Part shown: piece by piece, positions 44,476-54,159 of the stretch | Position numbering within the stretch: position 1 is the stretch's first letter | Layout of the letters: every line of letters begins with the position of its first letter | Origin: Alphaproteobacteria bacterium MarineAlpha3_Bin2 | Lineage (GTDB): Bacteria > Pseudomonadota > Alphaproteobacteria > Rhodospirillales > Casp-alpha2 | Reading direction: 5' to 3' | DNA: 64,000 bases | NCBI GenBank assembly: GCA_002938315.1 | Contig: PTLL01000004.1 | Span: 1-64,000, forward strand | Position numbers and translations under genes: made by a program | Notes under the pieces: generated by a model | The model's input: only the letters and a program-made list of their open reading frames with translations | The model's database searches: none | Told to the model about the DNA's origin: nothing

Positions 44476-44490
44476 GACGAATGCCCGTAG

Positions 44491-44821
44491 CTTCCAATAA
44501 TCCAACATTTCCGATTGCACGTTTTTTTAATTTTTTCCTAGATTCTCTCCCTAAAACGGACCTTATTCTGTAATTAGGCTAATAGACTAATTCTTGTCGG
44601 TCCGTAATTGGCATCCAGAGCCATTCGGCACCAATCGGCCGTCCGAAACGGCATAATAATTAATTTATAACAATAGCTTAATGCCTACCCAGCCAAAGGA
44701 GGCGCGAAGGTATTAAATTAGGAAAATGTAGACAAATATAGAGGGGTGCAGAGGAATGCATATATTTTGAATGAGATTTGCCATAATACATGGCCGGCCC
44801 GCCGGTAGTGGATAGACTTCC
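44491..44821. other. AT-rich island without a supported gene
   Basis: About 330 bp of clearly lower GC than the flanks (runs such as TTTTTTTAATTTTTTCC near 44523). The only ORFs are short and lack a ribosome-binding site; one 10-codon ORF beginning near 44682 is followed by a GGAGG-like tract. It could be leader DNA of an accessory gene or old horizontally acquired sequence. Confidence 0.35.
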
Positions 44822-45153
44822 CTAAGGCAGCAGCCAGCTGATGCCGATCATCGCCAGCAGCACCGGTGAGGTCAACAGGCCGGCGACGGCGAGCACAGTA
44901 AGCCGACGAAGGCCCAGGAGACATGGCCCAGAAACAAGGCCACCAACGAACAGATAAAGGCCAGCGGCACGAAAATATAGCCCTTGGTGAAAATGCCCAG
45001 GAGGCCGAGCGCGATTGCGGCGGCGCCCATAAACGGGACGCCTTCTCGGTCATCCGGTACATCGGCCGCCGGTTGGTCGGATACCGGTTGATCGGATTCC
45101 AGCCGGTCCGGGGCCGGTGGTTTCGGTTTCAGGCGAAGCGGTATTTTAAACAT
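44822..45153 (-). pseudogene. Small membrane protein gene interrupted by a frameshift
   Basis: From ATG 45153 the frame encodes a proline/aspartate-rich linker then two hydrophobic segments (about residues 43-62 and 65-80), but it runs into a TGA at 44872 after a Ser/Pro/Cys tail. In the next frame the sequence goes on as A-V-A-G-L-L-T-S-P-V-L-L-A-M-I-G-I-S-W-L-L-P and stops at TAG 44822, which restores a normal membrane protein of about 110 residues. One base is therefore gained or lost around 44885-44905. The gene may be decayed or the read may contain an error. Confidence 0.55.
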
Positions 45154-45219
45154 GGCTGAATGGACTATACGGGCCGGGTGTGGCCGAGACAACGTGATCC
45201 GGGGCCGCCCGATGGGTGT

Positions 45220-45957
45220 TCAGTAGGTGACCTCGACCAGATAGAGGCCTTCGGCCGGGGCCGTGGGGCCGGCGGCGGCACGTTTTTTTTGCGCCAGCGC
45301 CGCCGTAACGTCAGCCGCCGTCCATTTGCCTTCGCCGACCAGTTTTAACGTGCCGACAAAATTCCGGACCTGGTGGTGAAGAAAAGACCGGGCCCGGACA
45401 TCGAACGCGATGACATCCCCCTCGCGGCTGACATCCAAGCTGTCCAGGGTCTTGACCGGCGATGTCGCCTGGCAATTGGTGGCCCGGAAAGAGGTAAAAT
45501 CATGTTTTCCGATCAACCCCTTGGCCGCATCATCCATGGCGTCTGCATCCAACGGCACCGGCACCCACCAGCTGAATCCGCGTTCCAGGGTCAGCGGCGA
45601 ACGGCGATTGGTGATGCGATAGACGTAGTGACGGCCCGTCGCCGACAGGCGGGCGTCAAAATCATCATCGACCGGGGCGGCCTCCAATACCGCAATGGCG
45701 GCGGGTTTGAGGTGAAAATTAAGGGCCTTGCGGACGGTATCCGCCGTTTCCTCCCGATCAAGGGTGAAATGAGCGACCTGGCCCAGGGCATGAACCCCGG
45801 AATCCGTGCGCCCGGCGCCGAATACTTTCACCGATTGGCCGGTGAATTTCTCCAAGGCCTCTTCAATCGCCTGCTGAACGCTATAGCCGTTTTCCTGTCG
45901 TTGCCAGCCGACGAAGCCGGTACCATCGTATTCAAGGAGAATTTTATATCGAGACAT
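45220..45957 (-). CDS. truA: tRNA pseudouridine(38-40) synthase TruA
   Basis: A 245-residue pseudouridine synthase that modifies the anticodon stem-loop of many tRNAs. The catalytic aspartate lies in [12 protein letters not shown] near residue 55, and the F[12 protein letters not shown] motif is near residue 205. Length is normal. In related genomes this gene often follows def-fmt; here about 1.2 kb with an inserted plus-strand gene separates it from fmt. Confidence 0.96.
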   Translation of the reverse strand: MSRYKILLEYDGTGFVGWQRQENGYSVQQAIEEALEKFTGQSVKVFGAGRTDSGVHALGQVAHFTLDREETADTVRKALNFHLKPAAIAVLEAAPVDDDFDARLSATGRHYVYRITNRRSPLTLERGFSWWVPVPLDADAMDDAAKGLIGKHDFTSFRATNCQATSPVKTLDSLDVSREGDVIAFDVRARSFLHHQVRNFVGTLKLVGEGKWTAADVTAALAQKKRAAAGPTAPAEGLYLVEVTY

Positions 45958-46189
45958 TGCTTGTTTTAGGCGCTTTCCAAACGTTACCGCAGGTTAAGGG
46001 GCTGAAACATATTGAATTATTTTGAAATTTTATAATGGTATTGGAGACATAAACCCTTGCCATTATGGAGGGGTTGGCAAAGCCGGTGTTGTAAACGCCT
46101 TCTTTCTTGCCGTGGGCCGATTACTGTTTGCCCGAGTTGAAATAAAATCGGTGATGAATTTAAACCCTTTAACTTGATCGAAACGCTAT

Positions 46190-47232
46190 ATGTCCTTCTC
46201 AGCAGATGCAAAAGTAAATGATACCGACAGGGATTCACTGCACATCCTGCAGTTGGAGATTCTGCCGCTTGAAACACCGTCGCTGAACCGGGCGCGGTTG
46301 ATTAAGAATGTCCGCCTCAAAAGCGTGATCGAGCTTTTCAAGGATGCGGATACCGGCAGCGGCCAGATCGACATCGAGGATCTTCCCCATCAATTCAACT
46401 GGGACATGTCTGACCCACCCGACGATATGGTCATGTTGCGCAAGGTCGGTATGCTTCCAAGTTATGACGTCTATAGCCTGCGAATCTCGCTCCGGGAAAT
46501 GGATATTCCCATCAACGACCATGAGGCGCTTCGCCTATCGGATTCCATGAACAAGGAATTGACGTCCTATATGACGGGTTTCACCCGACCCCTGATTTCC
46601 CAGATTTATGGCGGTGAGGATGATGTCGCGATCAACAGCTTCGACGACGTGATCAAGCTGTTCCGGGATCCCGACGTCAAAACGTCGCTTGAGAAAATTC
46701 GAATCATGGCCAACAAGTTGAACATTAAGCCTGAGGAAATTCCCCGAATCATGGAAGATTACGGCGAAATTTTCCTGTCGTTGTCCTATTACCGCCGGTG
46801 CTGGACGCCATTGAGCCCATCATCACCGAATTCCTGGAGGCGATGGATGATTTACGGGACAATTACCAATTCAAGACCGACCAGAACCTGCGCGCCACCA
46901 TGGAAGAAATGGAAGCCTCCATCAATGAGTTGATGGCCGCGATCACCGGGCGTTTCGAGAATTTCGAACGCGGCACCAAACACATGTGGGATGAAATATC
47001 CGCCGAGCGCTTCCACAAGGTCGAACAATTGATCAGCAGTTACCACACCACCATTGGCGGGGTGTTGTGTTCGCTCAGCGTCAAAATGGAAGCCTGGGCC
47101 AGACTGTTCCCAACCCCATCGTCCGGCGGCCCCGGCAAACGGGCCGAATTCATCATGTCGGAAATGAAACAGGGCATGGAAAATATCCAGGAAATCGAAG
47201 ATTCGGCGCCCATGCTGTCGGGGCTGAGCTAA
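46190..47232 (+). pseudogene. Gene of unknown function split by one frameshift
   Basis: The first frame (46190 to 46797) encodes about 202 residues of a helical protein (K-x-x-S-V-I-E-L-F-K, D-V-I-K-L-F-R-D-P-D-V-K) and then turns into a Trp/Pro/Ser-rich nonsense tail. From GTG 46798 the next frame continues smoothly with L-D-A-I-E-P-I-I-T-E-F-L-E and runs to TAA 47232, giving about 347 residues in total. A single missing base in the GG before 46799 would join them. No domain is recognised. It sits between fmt and truA and ends 2 bp before fmt's stop, so it looks inserted into that cluster. It could be a sequencing error or a young pseudogene. Confidence 0.6.
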
Positions 47233-47233
47233 G

Positions 47234-48172
47234 TCAATCCACCTTCGTCCCCGCAGGCATCGGAAACCCGCGCACGAAGGCATCGCCATCCTGGCGGCCC
47301 TTACCCGCCCGTTGCACCTGCAACAGCCTGAGGGCGCCGGTCCCGCAAGCCACGGCCAGCGCATCGTCGACCAGGGTGCCGGGGGTAGTGCCGGCCTCTT
47401 CCCCCCCGGCCTCAACGACGTCTGCCGCCAGCACTTTGATGCGGCCGCCGTTAAAATCGAACCAAACGCCGGGCCAGGGATTGAGCGCCCTGACATGGCG
47501 TTCCAATTCCTCCGCCGGTCTGCGCCAATCGAGCCGGCCTTCATCGCGATCGAGCTTGGCCGCATAGGTGGCGCCATCATCGGGTTGGGGCGTTGGCGTC
47601 AAGGTCCCCGCCGCCAGGCCCTCCAGGGCCTCAACCATCAAGGCCGCTCCCATCGCCGCCAATGCGTCATGCAATGTTTCCGCCGTGGTCGCCGCCGTGA
47701 TCGGTGTTGTCCCCGTAAGGTAAACATCGCCCGTATCCAGGCCCTCGTCGATTTGCATGATGCTGACGCCGGTTTCCGTATCACCCGCCATGATCGCCCG
47801 TTGAATGGGGGCGGCGCCGCGCCACCGTGGCAACAATGAGGCATGAACATTGAGGCAGCCCAGCCGTGGGGCTTCGATGACGGGGCTTGGAAGCATCAAG
47901 CCATAGGCGACAACGACGCAAGCATCGGCGTCCAGGGCGGCAATCGCGGCCTGGACATCCGGGTCGTTGAGCGTTGCAGGTGTGCGCACGGCCAGCCCTT
48001 TGGCCTCGGCGGAGGCATGTACGGTGGACAATTTCGGCTTTTGTCCGCGCCCGGCCGGACGCGGCGGTTGCGAATACATCGAGACGATCTCATGCCCGGC
48101 ACCGATCAGCGCATCCAGAACCGGCACCGAAAAATCGGGACTGCCCATGAAAATAAGGCGAAGAGGGTTCAT
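47234..48172 (-). CDS. fmt: Methionyl-tRNA formyltransferase
   Basis: A 312-residue enzyme that formylates initiator methionyl-tRNA. The [11 protein letters not shown] motif ([13 protein letters not shown]), the catalytic Asn/His/Asp region and the start [11 protein letters not shown] match the family. It follows def with a 23-bp gap on the same strand, the usual def-fmt pair. Confidence 0.97.
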   Translation of the reverse strand: MNPLRLIFMGSPDFSVPVLDALIGAGHEIVSMYSQPPRPAGRGQKPKLSTVHASAEAKGLAVRTPATLNDPDVQAAIAALDADACVVVAYGLMLPSPVIEAPRLGCLNVHASLLPRWRGAAPIQRAIMAGDTETGVSIMQIDEGLDTGDVYLTGTTPITAATTAETLHDALAAMGAALMVEALEGLAAGTLTPTPQPDDGATYAAKLDRDEGRLDWRRPAEELERHVRALNPWPGVWFDFNGGRIKVLAADVVEAGGEEAGTTPGTLVDDALAVACGTGALRLLQVQRAGKGRQDGDAFVRGFPMPAGTKVD

Positions 48173-48195
48173 CGGAGGCGGCCCTTTTTGGAAAA

Positions 48196-48711
48196 TCAGG
48201 CGGTGGCCATTTTTTTGGCCTTCGACAGCTTGCGAAGAATCATCTTCCGCTTCAAGGACGATATATGATCAACGAACAGGATGCCGTCCAGATGATCCAT
48301 TTCGTGCTGGATGCAGGTCGCCAACATGCCGGTGGCGTCCAGCTCTTGTTCCTCACCGGATCGATCCAGGTAGCGGACGCGGATGGATTCGGGGCGTTCG
48401 ACCTCGGCATATTGTTCGGGCAAAGATAGACAGCCTTCTTCGTGGTTGCCTTCCTCATCGGACACCCAAAGCAGCTCCGGATTGGCCATGCGAATGGGGT
48501 CCGGTTCTTCTTCCGCGCGGCTAATATCCACAACGATCACGCGGCGAGAATCGCCGACTTGCGGCGCCGCTAAACCGATGCCGTTGGCCACATGCATACT
48601 TTCCAGCATATCGTCCATCAGCGCCCGCACGTCGTCATCGACAGCTTTCACCGCCTTGGCGGTGATTTTCAGGCGCGGGTCCGGGGCGACGATAATATCT
48701 AAAATGGCCAT
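48196..48711 (-). CDS. def: Peptide deformylase
   Basis: A 171-residue metalloenzyme that removes the N-formyl group from new proteins. The three motifs are intact: [17 protein letters not shown] (Cys metal ligand) and Q-H-E-M-D-H-L-D-G (two His ligands and catalytic Glu). It heads the def-fmt pair and is divergent from rmuC. Confidence 0.98.
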   Translation of the reverse strand: MAILDIIVAPDPRLKITAKAVKAVDDDVRALMDDMLESMHVANGIGLAAPQVGDSRRVIVVDISRAEEEPDPIRMANPELLWVSDEEGNHEEGCLSLPEQYAEVERPESIRVRYLDRSGEEQELDATGMLATCIQHEMDHLDGILFVDHISSLKRKMILRKLSKAKKMATA

Positions 48712-48821
48712 GGCTACCGATTGTTCCCATACATTCGATTTCCAAGCAGATATGGCTTCCGGCCTGCCCAGTCAAGGGTTAGACTCAAGCGAGTCTCCAT
48801 TGGAATGGGCCGTTCATAGAC

Positions 48822-49880
48822 ATGGATGCAACGTTTCTACTTATCGCCGTGATCATCATGGCAGGTGTTGGCGTCGCCGCTTTCATGGCCGGACGTCGCG
48901 GCAGCGGTGGCGGCAGCGACGACTTGGAGCGAATTCTCCAGAATCAAGCCGAACTTTCTGGGCGCATGCAGCAATCCGATACCAGCCTCAATGAACGCCT
49001 GGAAGCCCTAACCAAAAGGCTCGGCGACGGCCTCAACCAACAAACCGAGAAAACCGGCGATAAGTTGAATGACCTGCAAAAACGGTTGGCGGTAATGGAT
49101 ACGGCGCAGCAAAAAATCACCCAGCTTTCCGAGCAAATGGTCAGCCTCGAGGGGATTTTGTCCAATAAGCAGGCGCGTGGCCAATTCGGGGAATTTCAAA
49201 TGGAGTCCCTGATCAAGGATTTCCTGCCGCCCTCGGCCTATGAATTTCAAGTGACCTTGTCCAATGGAACCCGGGTTGATTGCCTGATCAGGTTGCCGTC
49301 ACCGCCGGGCATCATTCCCATCGACTCGAAGTTTCCCCTTGAAGCCTACCGCGCCATCCAATCGGCGAAAACCGAAACGGAACAACAAAATGCCAATCGT
49401 AGTTTTTCAAAAGATGTCGGCACTCACATCAAACACATTGCCGAGCGGTACATTATTCAGAACGAAACAGATTGGGCCGTTATGTTCATACCGTCGGAGG
49501 CGATTTTCGCCGAATTAATTTCTAATTTTCCCAATATGGTCGAAGAGGCACATCGCCGCCGGGTCGGGTTTGCCTCGCCGTCAACATTGATGGCCTTGGT
49601 CAATACCATCGGCGCCATCCTCAAGGACGGCCAAATGAAGGAACAGGCCGGTCTTATTCAAAAGCAGGTTGAATTGATGCTGAATGATGTCCGCCTGCTG
49701 GATGAACGTGTCGGCAAGCTGCAAACCCATTTCCGCCAAGCCAACGAAGACATTGAAGGCATCGCCATATCGAGCGGAAAAGTTGCCGACCGTGGCCAAA
49801 AAATCCGGGACGTCCAACTGGACGATGAAGAAACCGCCCCCGAATTGGATTCGCCCCAACCCCGTTTGAAAGAAGTCTAG
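48822..49880 (+). CDS. rmuC: DNA recombination protein RmuC
   Basis: A 352-residue protein with an N-terminal membrane helix, a long coiled coil (about residues 45-110) and a C-terminal nuclease-like domain with the family sequence L-S-N-G-T-R-V-D-C-L-I-R and I-P-I-D-S-K-F-P-L-E-A-Y. RmuC limits inverted-repeat rearrangements. It converges on recR with stops 3 bp apart. Confidence 0.94.
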   Translation: MDATFLLIAVIIMAGVGVAAFMAGRRGSGGGSDDLERILQNQAELSGRMQQSDTSLNERLEALTKRLGDGLNQQTEKTGDKLNDLQKRLAVMDTAQQKITQLSEQMVSLEGILSNKQARGQFGEFQMESLIKDFLPPSAYEFQVTLSNGTRVDCLIRLPSPPGIIPIDSKFPLEAYRAIQSAKTETEQQNANRSFSKDVGTHIKHIAERYIIQNETDWAVMFIPSEAIFAELISNFPNMVEEAHRRRVGFASPSTLMALVNTIGAILKDGQMKEQAGLIQKQVELMLNDVRLLDERVGKLQTHFRQANEDIEGIAISSGKVADRGQKIRDVQLDDEETAPELDSPQPRLKEV

Positions 49881-49883
49881 GGC

Positions 49884-50477
49884 CTAAACCGGCTGGCGGG
49901 CCTTGAGGGCGGCACCCAGCGTGCCGTCATCCAGATAATCCAATTCCCCACCGACAGGAACCCCGTGCGCCAGTTCCGTCACCTGGACGCCGGTGCTGGC
50001 CAGACGGTCGCATAAGTAATGCGCCGTTGTCTGACCGTCGACGGTGGCGCTGGTGGCTAAAATCACCTCTTTGATACCGCCATTGCCGACGCGGTCGATG
50101 AGGCCCGGGATATTGAGGTCCTCCGGCCCGACCCCGTCCAGCGCCGATAGAGTCCCACCCAACACATGGTAATGACCCTGGAACACCTTGGCCCGTTCCA
50201 ACGCCCACAAGTCGGCAACATCCTCGACAACGCAAATGAGGGTCGCATCGCGTTTGGGATCGGTGCAAAGCTGGCAGGGGTCCTGGGTGTCCAAATTGCC
50301 GCATGCCGAACAGGTCAGAATGTTTTCCAGCACGTCCCCCATCGCCTTGGTCAACGGCTGGGCCAGAGATTCGCGGCGTTTAATCAGGTGCAGGACGGCG
50401 CGGCGCGCAGAACGCGGGCCCAGGCCTGGCAATTTCGCCAGCAGGGTGATCAGAATTTCAATTTCGGCGGAAACCAT
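49884..50477 (-). CDS. recR: Recombination mediator protein RecR
   Basis: A 197-residue protein with the N-terminal helix-hairpin-helix ([12 protein letters not shown]), a C4 zinc finger (C-S-A-C...C-Q-L-C), and a Toprim domain with E-D-V-A-D. RecR with RecO loads RecA on gapped DNA. It lies 19 bp downstream of ybaB, a conserved pair. Confidence 0.97.
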   Translation of the reverse strand: MVSAEIEILITLLAKLPGLGPRSARRAVLHLIKRRESLAQPLTKAMGDVLENILTCSACGNLDTQDPCQLCTDPKRDATLICVVEDVADLWALERAKVFQGHYHVLGGTLSALDGVGPEDLNIPGLIDRVGNGGIKEVILATSATVDGQTTAHYLCDRLASTGVQVTELAHGVPVGGELDYLDDGTLGAALKARQPV

Positions 50478-50496
50478 CGTCCGTTAAAGGTCCAAG

Positions 50497-50820
50497 CTAA
50501 AAAGGGAGCTTCATCCCCGGCGGCAACGGTAGCCCGCCGGTCAGATCGGACATTTTTTCTTGAACCGTCTGTTCGATCTTTCCCTTGGCGTCGTTGAAGG
50601 CGGCCAGGATCAGGTCTTCCAACACTCCCGCTTCTTCGTCGTTGATCAGGGCCGGGTCGATGGAAAGCTTGCGGGCTTCGCCCTTGCCGTTGAGCGTTAC
50701 CTTGACCATGCCGCCCCCCGATACCCCGGTGATTTCCAGATCGGCCAATTCTTCCTGCATGCCGGCCATCTTGGCCTGCAATTCCTTGGCCTGTTTCAAC
50801 ATCTGTCCGAGGTTTGTCAT
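50497..50820 (-). CDS. ybaB: Nucleoid-associated protein YbaB/EbfC
   Basis: A 107-residue member of the YbaB/EbfC family of small dimeric DNA-binding proteins. The leucine/lysine-rich opening helix (L-G-Q-M-L-K-Q-A-K-E-L-Q-A-K) and the strand G-G-G-M-V-K-V-T-L-N-G are typical. ATG 50820 is chosen; another ATG two codons earlier is possible. It sits with recR; the dnaX gene that normally precedes them is separated by an oppositely oriented exonuclease gene. Confidence 0.96.
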   Translation of the reverse strand: MTNLGQMLKQAKELQAKMAGMQEELADLEITGVSGGGMVKVTLNGKGEARKLSIDPALINDEEAGVLEDLILAAFNDAKGKIEQTVQEKMSDLTGGLPLPPGMKLPF

Positions 50821-50881
50821 GGGCATTCTCTTTTCAAAGCATTTAAGTCAGGGCACACCACAGTGTATAACATTGGCAACC

Positions 50882-51712
50882 ATGCAGCATCAAAGCCTCT
50901 TCGTCTTCGATATCGAAACCGTGCCCGACACGGATGCGGTGCCTAACCTCACCGGGTTCGAATCTCCCGGCATTGAGGAACGCCGCCAGGAGCTTGAACG
51001 CTATCACCTGGAAAAAACCGGCGGCAAGAACGCCTTCCCCCGCCAGCCCTTTCACCGGGTCGTCGCCATCAGTTTCCTGGAAGCCGAAATTGAACGCGAC
51101 GGCAATCAGGAAGCCTATTTGCTGCGCGAGTTACGCTCCGGCGGCGAGGCCGGATTCGATGAAAAACAATTACTGGAGGGTTTCTTCGGGTATTTCGAAA
51201 GGTTGAAACCACGCCTCGTCAGCTTCAATGGCCGCGGCTTCGATCTGCCGGTATTGAAATACCGGGCCATGGTTCACGGAGTCGACGCGCCCTGGCTATA
51301 CGGTGCCGGCGACAAGTGGAACAGCTACACCCAACGGTATTCCACCGACTGGCATTGCGACCTTCTCGACGTGCTGTCCGACCACGGCGCGTCCGCCAGG
51401 GTGAGCCTGGACGAGGTCTGCTCTGTCATGGGCTTCCCCGGTAAATTCGGCGTATCCGGCGCCGATGTCGCGGGTATGATTGATGACGGACGCATCGACG
51501 AGGTCCGCCATTACTGCGAAACCGACGTTCTCAATACCTATCTGGTGTATCTCAGGCTGATGTTGCACAAGGGAACCGTCCCCCTGGACGCCTACAACGC
51601 CGCCGTCGCCGACATCGTATCGCTGATCGAATCCGAAGCCGCTGAACGCCCGTATCTCAATGGATTCATGAATGCCTGGGGACAGGCGTCCAACAACACC
51701 TTCACGCTCTAG
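50882..51712 (+). CDS. Predicted 3'-5' exonuclease (DnaQ-like, PolB type)
   Basis: A 276-residue protein with the DEDD exonuclease pattern: D-I-E-T at residues 11-14, the second Asp in S-F-N-G-R-G-F-D-L-P-V-L, and a third motif Y-C-E-T-D-V. Such proteins are related to the proofreading domain of family B polymerases. The ATG at 50882 starts the conserved fold; the in-frame extension upstream crosses the ybaB coding sequence. Its stop overlaps the dnaX stop by 4 bp (convergent). Its substrate is not known. Confidence 0.9.
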   Translation: MQHQSLFVFDIETVPDTDAVPNLTGFESPGIEERRQELERYHLEKTGGKNAFPRQPFHRVVAISFLEAEIERDGNQEAYLLRELRSGGEAGFDEKQLLEGFFGYFERLKPRLVSFNGRGFDLPVLKYRAMVHGVDAPWLYGAGDKWNSYTQRYSTDWHCDLLDVLSDHGASARVSLDEVCSVMGFPGKFGVSGADVAGMIDDGRIDEVRHYCETDVLNTYLVYLRLMLHKGTVPLDAYNAAVADIVSLIESEAAERPYLNGFMNAWGQASNNTFTL

Positions 51713-53214
51713 GCGGGATCGCCCTCATCGGAGTCAGGCGCCACGCGGATATCTTCGATACTGGAACCGGGGAACGTCTCCATCACCGCTTTCACCAAGG
51801 GGTGTTTGGCGGGGTCGGTTTTCAGTTTCGGGCTGTTGGGCGCCGGTTTACCGGCATCATTTGACGCGGTCGGCACCGGGTTGGGGGCATCTTCAAGGGG
51901 TGGTTCGGGTGCCGTTTCCGGCATCGCTACCACCACCGGGGATGAAGCCGTCCCGGTCAACCGCGCCTCGGTCGTCGGCCCGCCAGGCGGCGGGGCAGCT
52001 GATGGCTTGGCCCCGCTTTGCCCCGCATCCCGTTGCATTCCGCGAATGGCTTCTTCCGGGGTCGGTAATTCGGCGGTATGGGCCAACCGTACCAGGATCA
52101 TTTCCGCCGCCTGGATCGGCGACGGCGCCTGGCGGACTTCCTGCAACCCCTTGAGCAGCATTTGCCAGGTTCGAGCCAGGGCCGCCATCGACAGCCGGCT
52201 TTCCAGGTCCTTGCCCCGGACCCGTTCGATTTCGGGGACGTCCGGCGCGTCGGCGGCCGCGGCCACGACCTTGATGCGGGTCAACCAATGGGTAATTTCC
52301 AGCAGGTCTTCCAATATAGCCAGTGGATCGGCGCCTTCCTTGTATAACTGACCGAGCAGATCCAACGCCGGCGCCACATCACCGGCCATCACCGATTCCA
52401 ACAACATGAAACTGCGCGATCGATCAGCAAGCCCCAGCATGCCCCGCACCTCGGCCTCGTCGATTTCACCGTCCCCTTCCGTTGCCGTATGGGACACCGC
52501 CTGGTCCAACAGGCTGAGCCCATCCCGGACACTGCCATCAGCGGCACGTGTAATCAGATGCAGGGCGGACTGGGAAATCTTGGCGCCTTCTTTTTCAGCA
52601 ATGGCGGCGAAGTGGGCGGCCAAGGTCTCCATATCGACGCGACGCAGGTCAAAGCGTTGGCAGCGGCTGAGCACTGTCACCGGCACCTTACGGATTTCGG
52701 TGGTGGCGAAGACGAATTTCACGTGTTCCGGCGGCTCTTCCAGTGTCTTCAACAAGGCATTGAAGGCGTGCCGTGACAGCATATGCACTTCGTCGATGAT
52801 GTAGATCTTGAAACGCGCCGATGTCGGGCGATAGCGCACACCGTCGATGACTTCGCGGATATCATCGACACCGGTGCGGCTGGCGGCGTCCATTTCCAGC
52901 ACGTCGACATGACGATCTTCGGCAATGGCCAAGCAGTTCGCGCACACACCGCAAGGATCCGGCGTCGGCCCCCCATTGCCGTCGGCGCCGATGCAGTTCA
53001 AGGCACGGGCGATGATGCGCGCCGTCGAGGTTTTACCGATGCCCCGGACGCCGGTCAGAATATAGGCTTGCGCCAGCCGATCCGCGTGGATGGCGTTAGT
53101 CAGGGTTTGCACCATGGCATCCTGGCCGACCAATTCGGCGAACGTGGACGGACGGTACTTGCGAGCAAAAACCTGATAGGGGGCGGTGGTTTCGGGGGAA
53201 GGGGTCTCGTTCAT
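51709..53214 (-). CDS. dnaX: DNA polymerase III subunit gamma/tau
   Basis: A 501-residue clamp-loader subunit. Walker A G-V-R-G-I-G-K-T-S-T, zinc-binding cysteines in C-G-V-C-A-N-C, DEAH-like D-E-V-H-M-L and the sensor S-R-C-Q-R-F are seen in order. The C-terminal part is Pro/Ala-rich and shorter than in E. coli tau. ATG 53214 (M-N-E-T-P-S-P-E) is chosen because the SRP RNA lies just upstream; an in-frame extension to 53406 would run through the RNA gene. Confidence 0.97.
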   Translation of the reverse strand: MNETPSPETTAPYQVFARKYRPSTFAELVGQDAMVQTLTNAIHADRLAQAYILTGVRGIGKTSTARIIARALNCIGADGNGGPTPDPCGVCANCLAIAEDRHVDVLEMDAASRTGVDDIREVIDGVRYRPTSARFKIYIIDEVHMLSRHAFNALLKTLEEPPEHVKFVFATTEIRKVPVTVLSRCQRFDLRRVDMETLAAHFAAIAEKEGAKISQSALHLITRAADGSVRDGLSLLDQAVSHTATEGDGEIDEAEVRGMLGLADRSRSFMLLESVMAGDVAPALDLLGQLYKEGADPLAILEDLLEITHWLTRIKVVAAAADAPDVPEIERVRGKDLESRLSMAALARTWQMLLKGLQEVRQAPSPIQAAEMILVRLAHTAELPTPEEAIRGMQRDAGQSGAKPSAAPPPGGPTTEARLTGTASSPVVVAMPETAPEPPLEDAPNPVPTASNDAGKPAPNSPKLKTDPAKHPLVKAVMETFPGSSIEDIRVAPDSDEGDPA

Positions 53215-53275
53215 CGTCGGTCCGGTGCCAATTGAATCCCGCCGCCGATGGGTTTTGGGCGGCGGGGTATAAGGT

Positions 53276-53371
53276 GAGAGACTGGAAACCGACCCAAGCG
53301 AAAACTCGTTACGGCTGCTTCCTTCCGGACCTGACCGGGTTGGCGAGAGGCCTGTCCGGCCCCAGTCTCCC
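53276..53371 (-). ncRNA. ffs: Small signal recognition particle RNA (4.5S-like)
   Basis: On the minus strand, a stem of GAGACTGG with CCAGTCTC at the ends encloses the SRP domain. The highly conserved core (GGTCAGGTCCGGAAGGAAGCAGCC, plus-strand 53312-53335) is present. The RNA of about 95 nt ends shortly before the dnaX start. It forms the ribonucleoprotein with Ffh that targets membrane proteins. A well-formed promoter lies just upstream. Confidence 0.95.
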
Positions 53372-53377
53372 GGGGCC

Positions 53378-53406
53378 ACTATAACAGCCGGGGCATGGCG
53401 CTCCAA
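53378..53406 (-). promoter_or_regulatory. Sigma70-type promoter for the SRP RNA
   Basis: On the minus strand TTGGAG (53401-53406) and TATAGT (53378-53383) are separated by exactly 17 bp. Transcription would begin about 7 bases downstream, near 53371, which is the predicted 5' end of the SRP RNA. Position and spacing agree well. Confidence 0.65.
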
Positions 53407-53430
53407 GCATTGCCGTCGAAGTCAGCGGAA

Positions 53431-53946
53431 TTAGATTCGGGTTTTACGTTCTTCGATGATGATGACGCCGTCGGGTCCGTCCGTAAAACCGCCGAGCAAC
53501 GTAAGGGGCAGATCTTCGTATTCATAATGACCGTCAACGGTCGCCACCATTCTTATTTCCACCGTTTCGTGGGGCGAAACCCAAATTCCGCCATAACATT
53601 CGGAATCTACAACTTTCCCGCCGAAGGTGGTCTGAATGACGGTGACATTGGTAAGAAATTCGTAGGCATTAAAGGCATGGCCGACATTATCGCCGTTTCG
53701 GATGCGGAACACATAGGGCCAGCCCTGGCGCATGCGGATCACCATCGGTGAAAATTCGCCATGGCGGATGCGAAGGTCGACCTCCGGCACCTGCGTCCAG
53801 TTGATTTGCTTAACCGCTTTCGCACTGACTGTCGGACATTGAAGCGCAAAACCGGTGACACCGGCCGGTGAAACGCACGCGGTCAGCAAAAAGGCTATTG
53901 CCAGTACCAGTGAAGTCCCGCCCAGAGGGCACCCACCCATCTTCAT
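53431..53946 (-). CDS. Cupredoxin-like lipoprotein
   Basis: A 171-residue protein with a signal peptide ending in L-L-T-A-C (lipobox) and a mature region resembling a plastocyanin/azurin-like beta-sandwich: F-S-P-M-V-I-R-M-R-x-G-W-P-Y-V-F-R-I-R-N, then a His near V-G-H-A-F-N and a Cys in D-S-E-C-Y-G-G (possible copper ligands). ATG 53946 has GGAGG upstream and is preferred over 54015. It is probably membrane-tethered in the periplasm. The metal and partner are not established. Confidence 0.75.
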   Translation of the reverse strand: MKMGGCPLGGTSLVLAIAFLLTACVSPAGVTGFALQCPTVSAKAVKQINWTQVPEVDLRIRHGEFSPMVIRMRQGWPYVFRIRNGDNVGHAFNAYEFLTNVTVIQTTFGGKVVDSECYGGIWVSPHETVEIRMVATVDGHYEYEDLPLTLLGGFTDGPDGVIIIEERKTRI

Positions 53947-54159
53947 CTTCGCCTCCTTCGTTCCCCCCATACCCCGGCCGGCAGGCCGAAGCACCCAGAG
54001 GGATGAGAACCGCAAGAAGTCCCTACAGGCTAAGCCGTGATTCTTAACAAAACATCAACGCCTCAAGGGTTTACGGGCAAAGGATCAACTTGGAAATTAA
54101 GTGGGTCGGGGTACGGCGGGCCGGTTGAAACGCTCGTGGCCCTGTGTCAGGTTTCAAAG

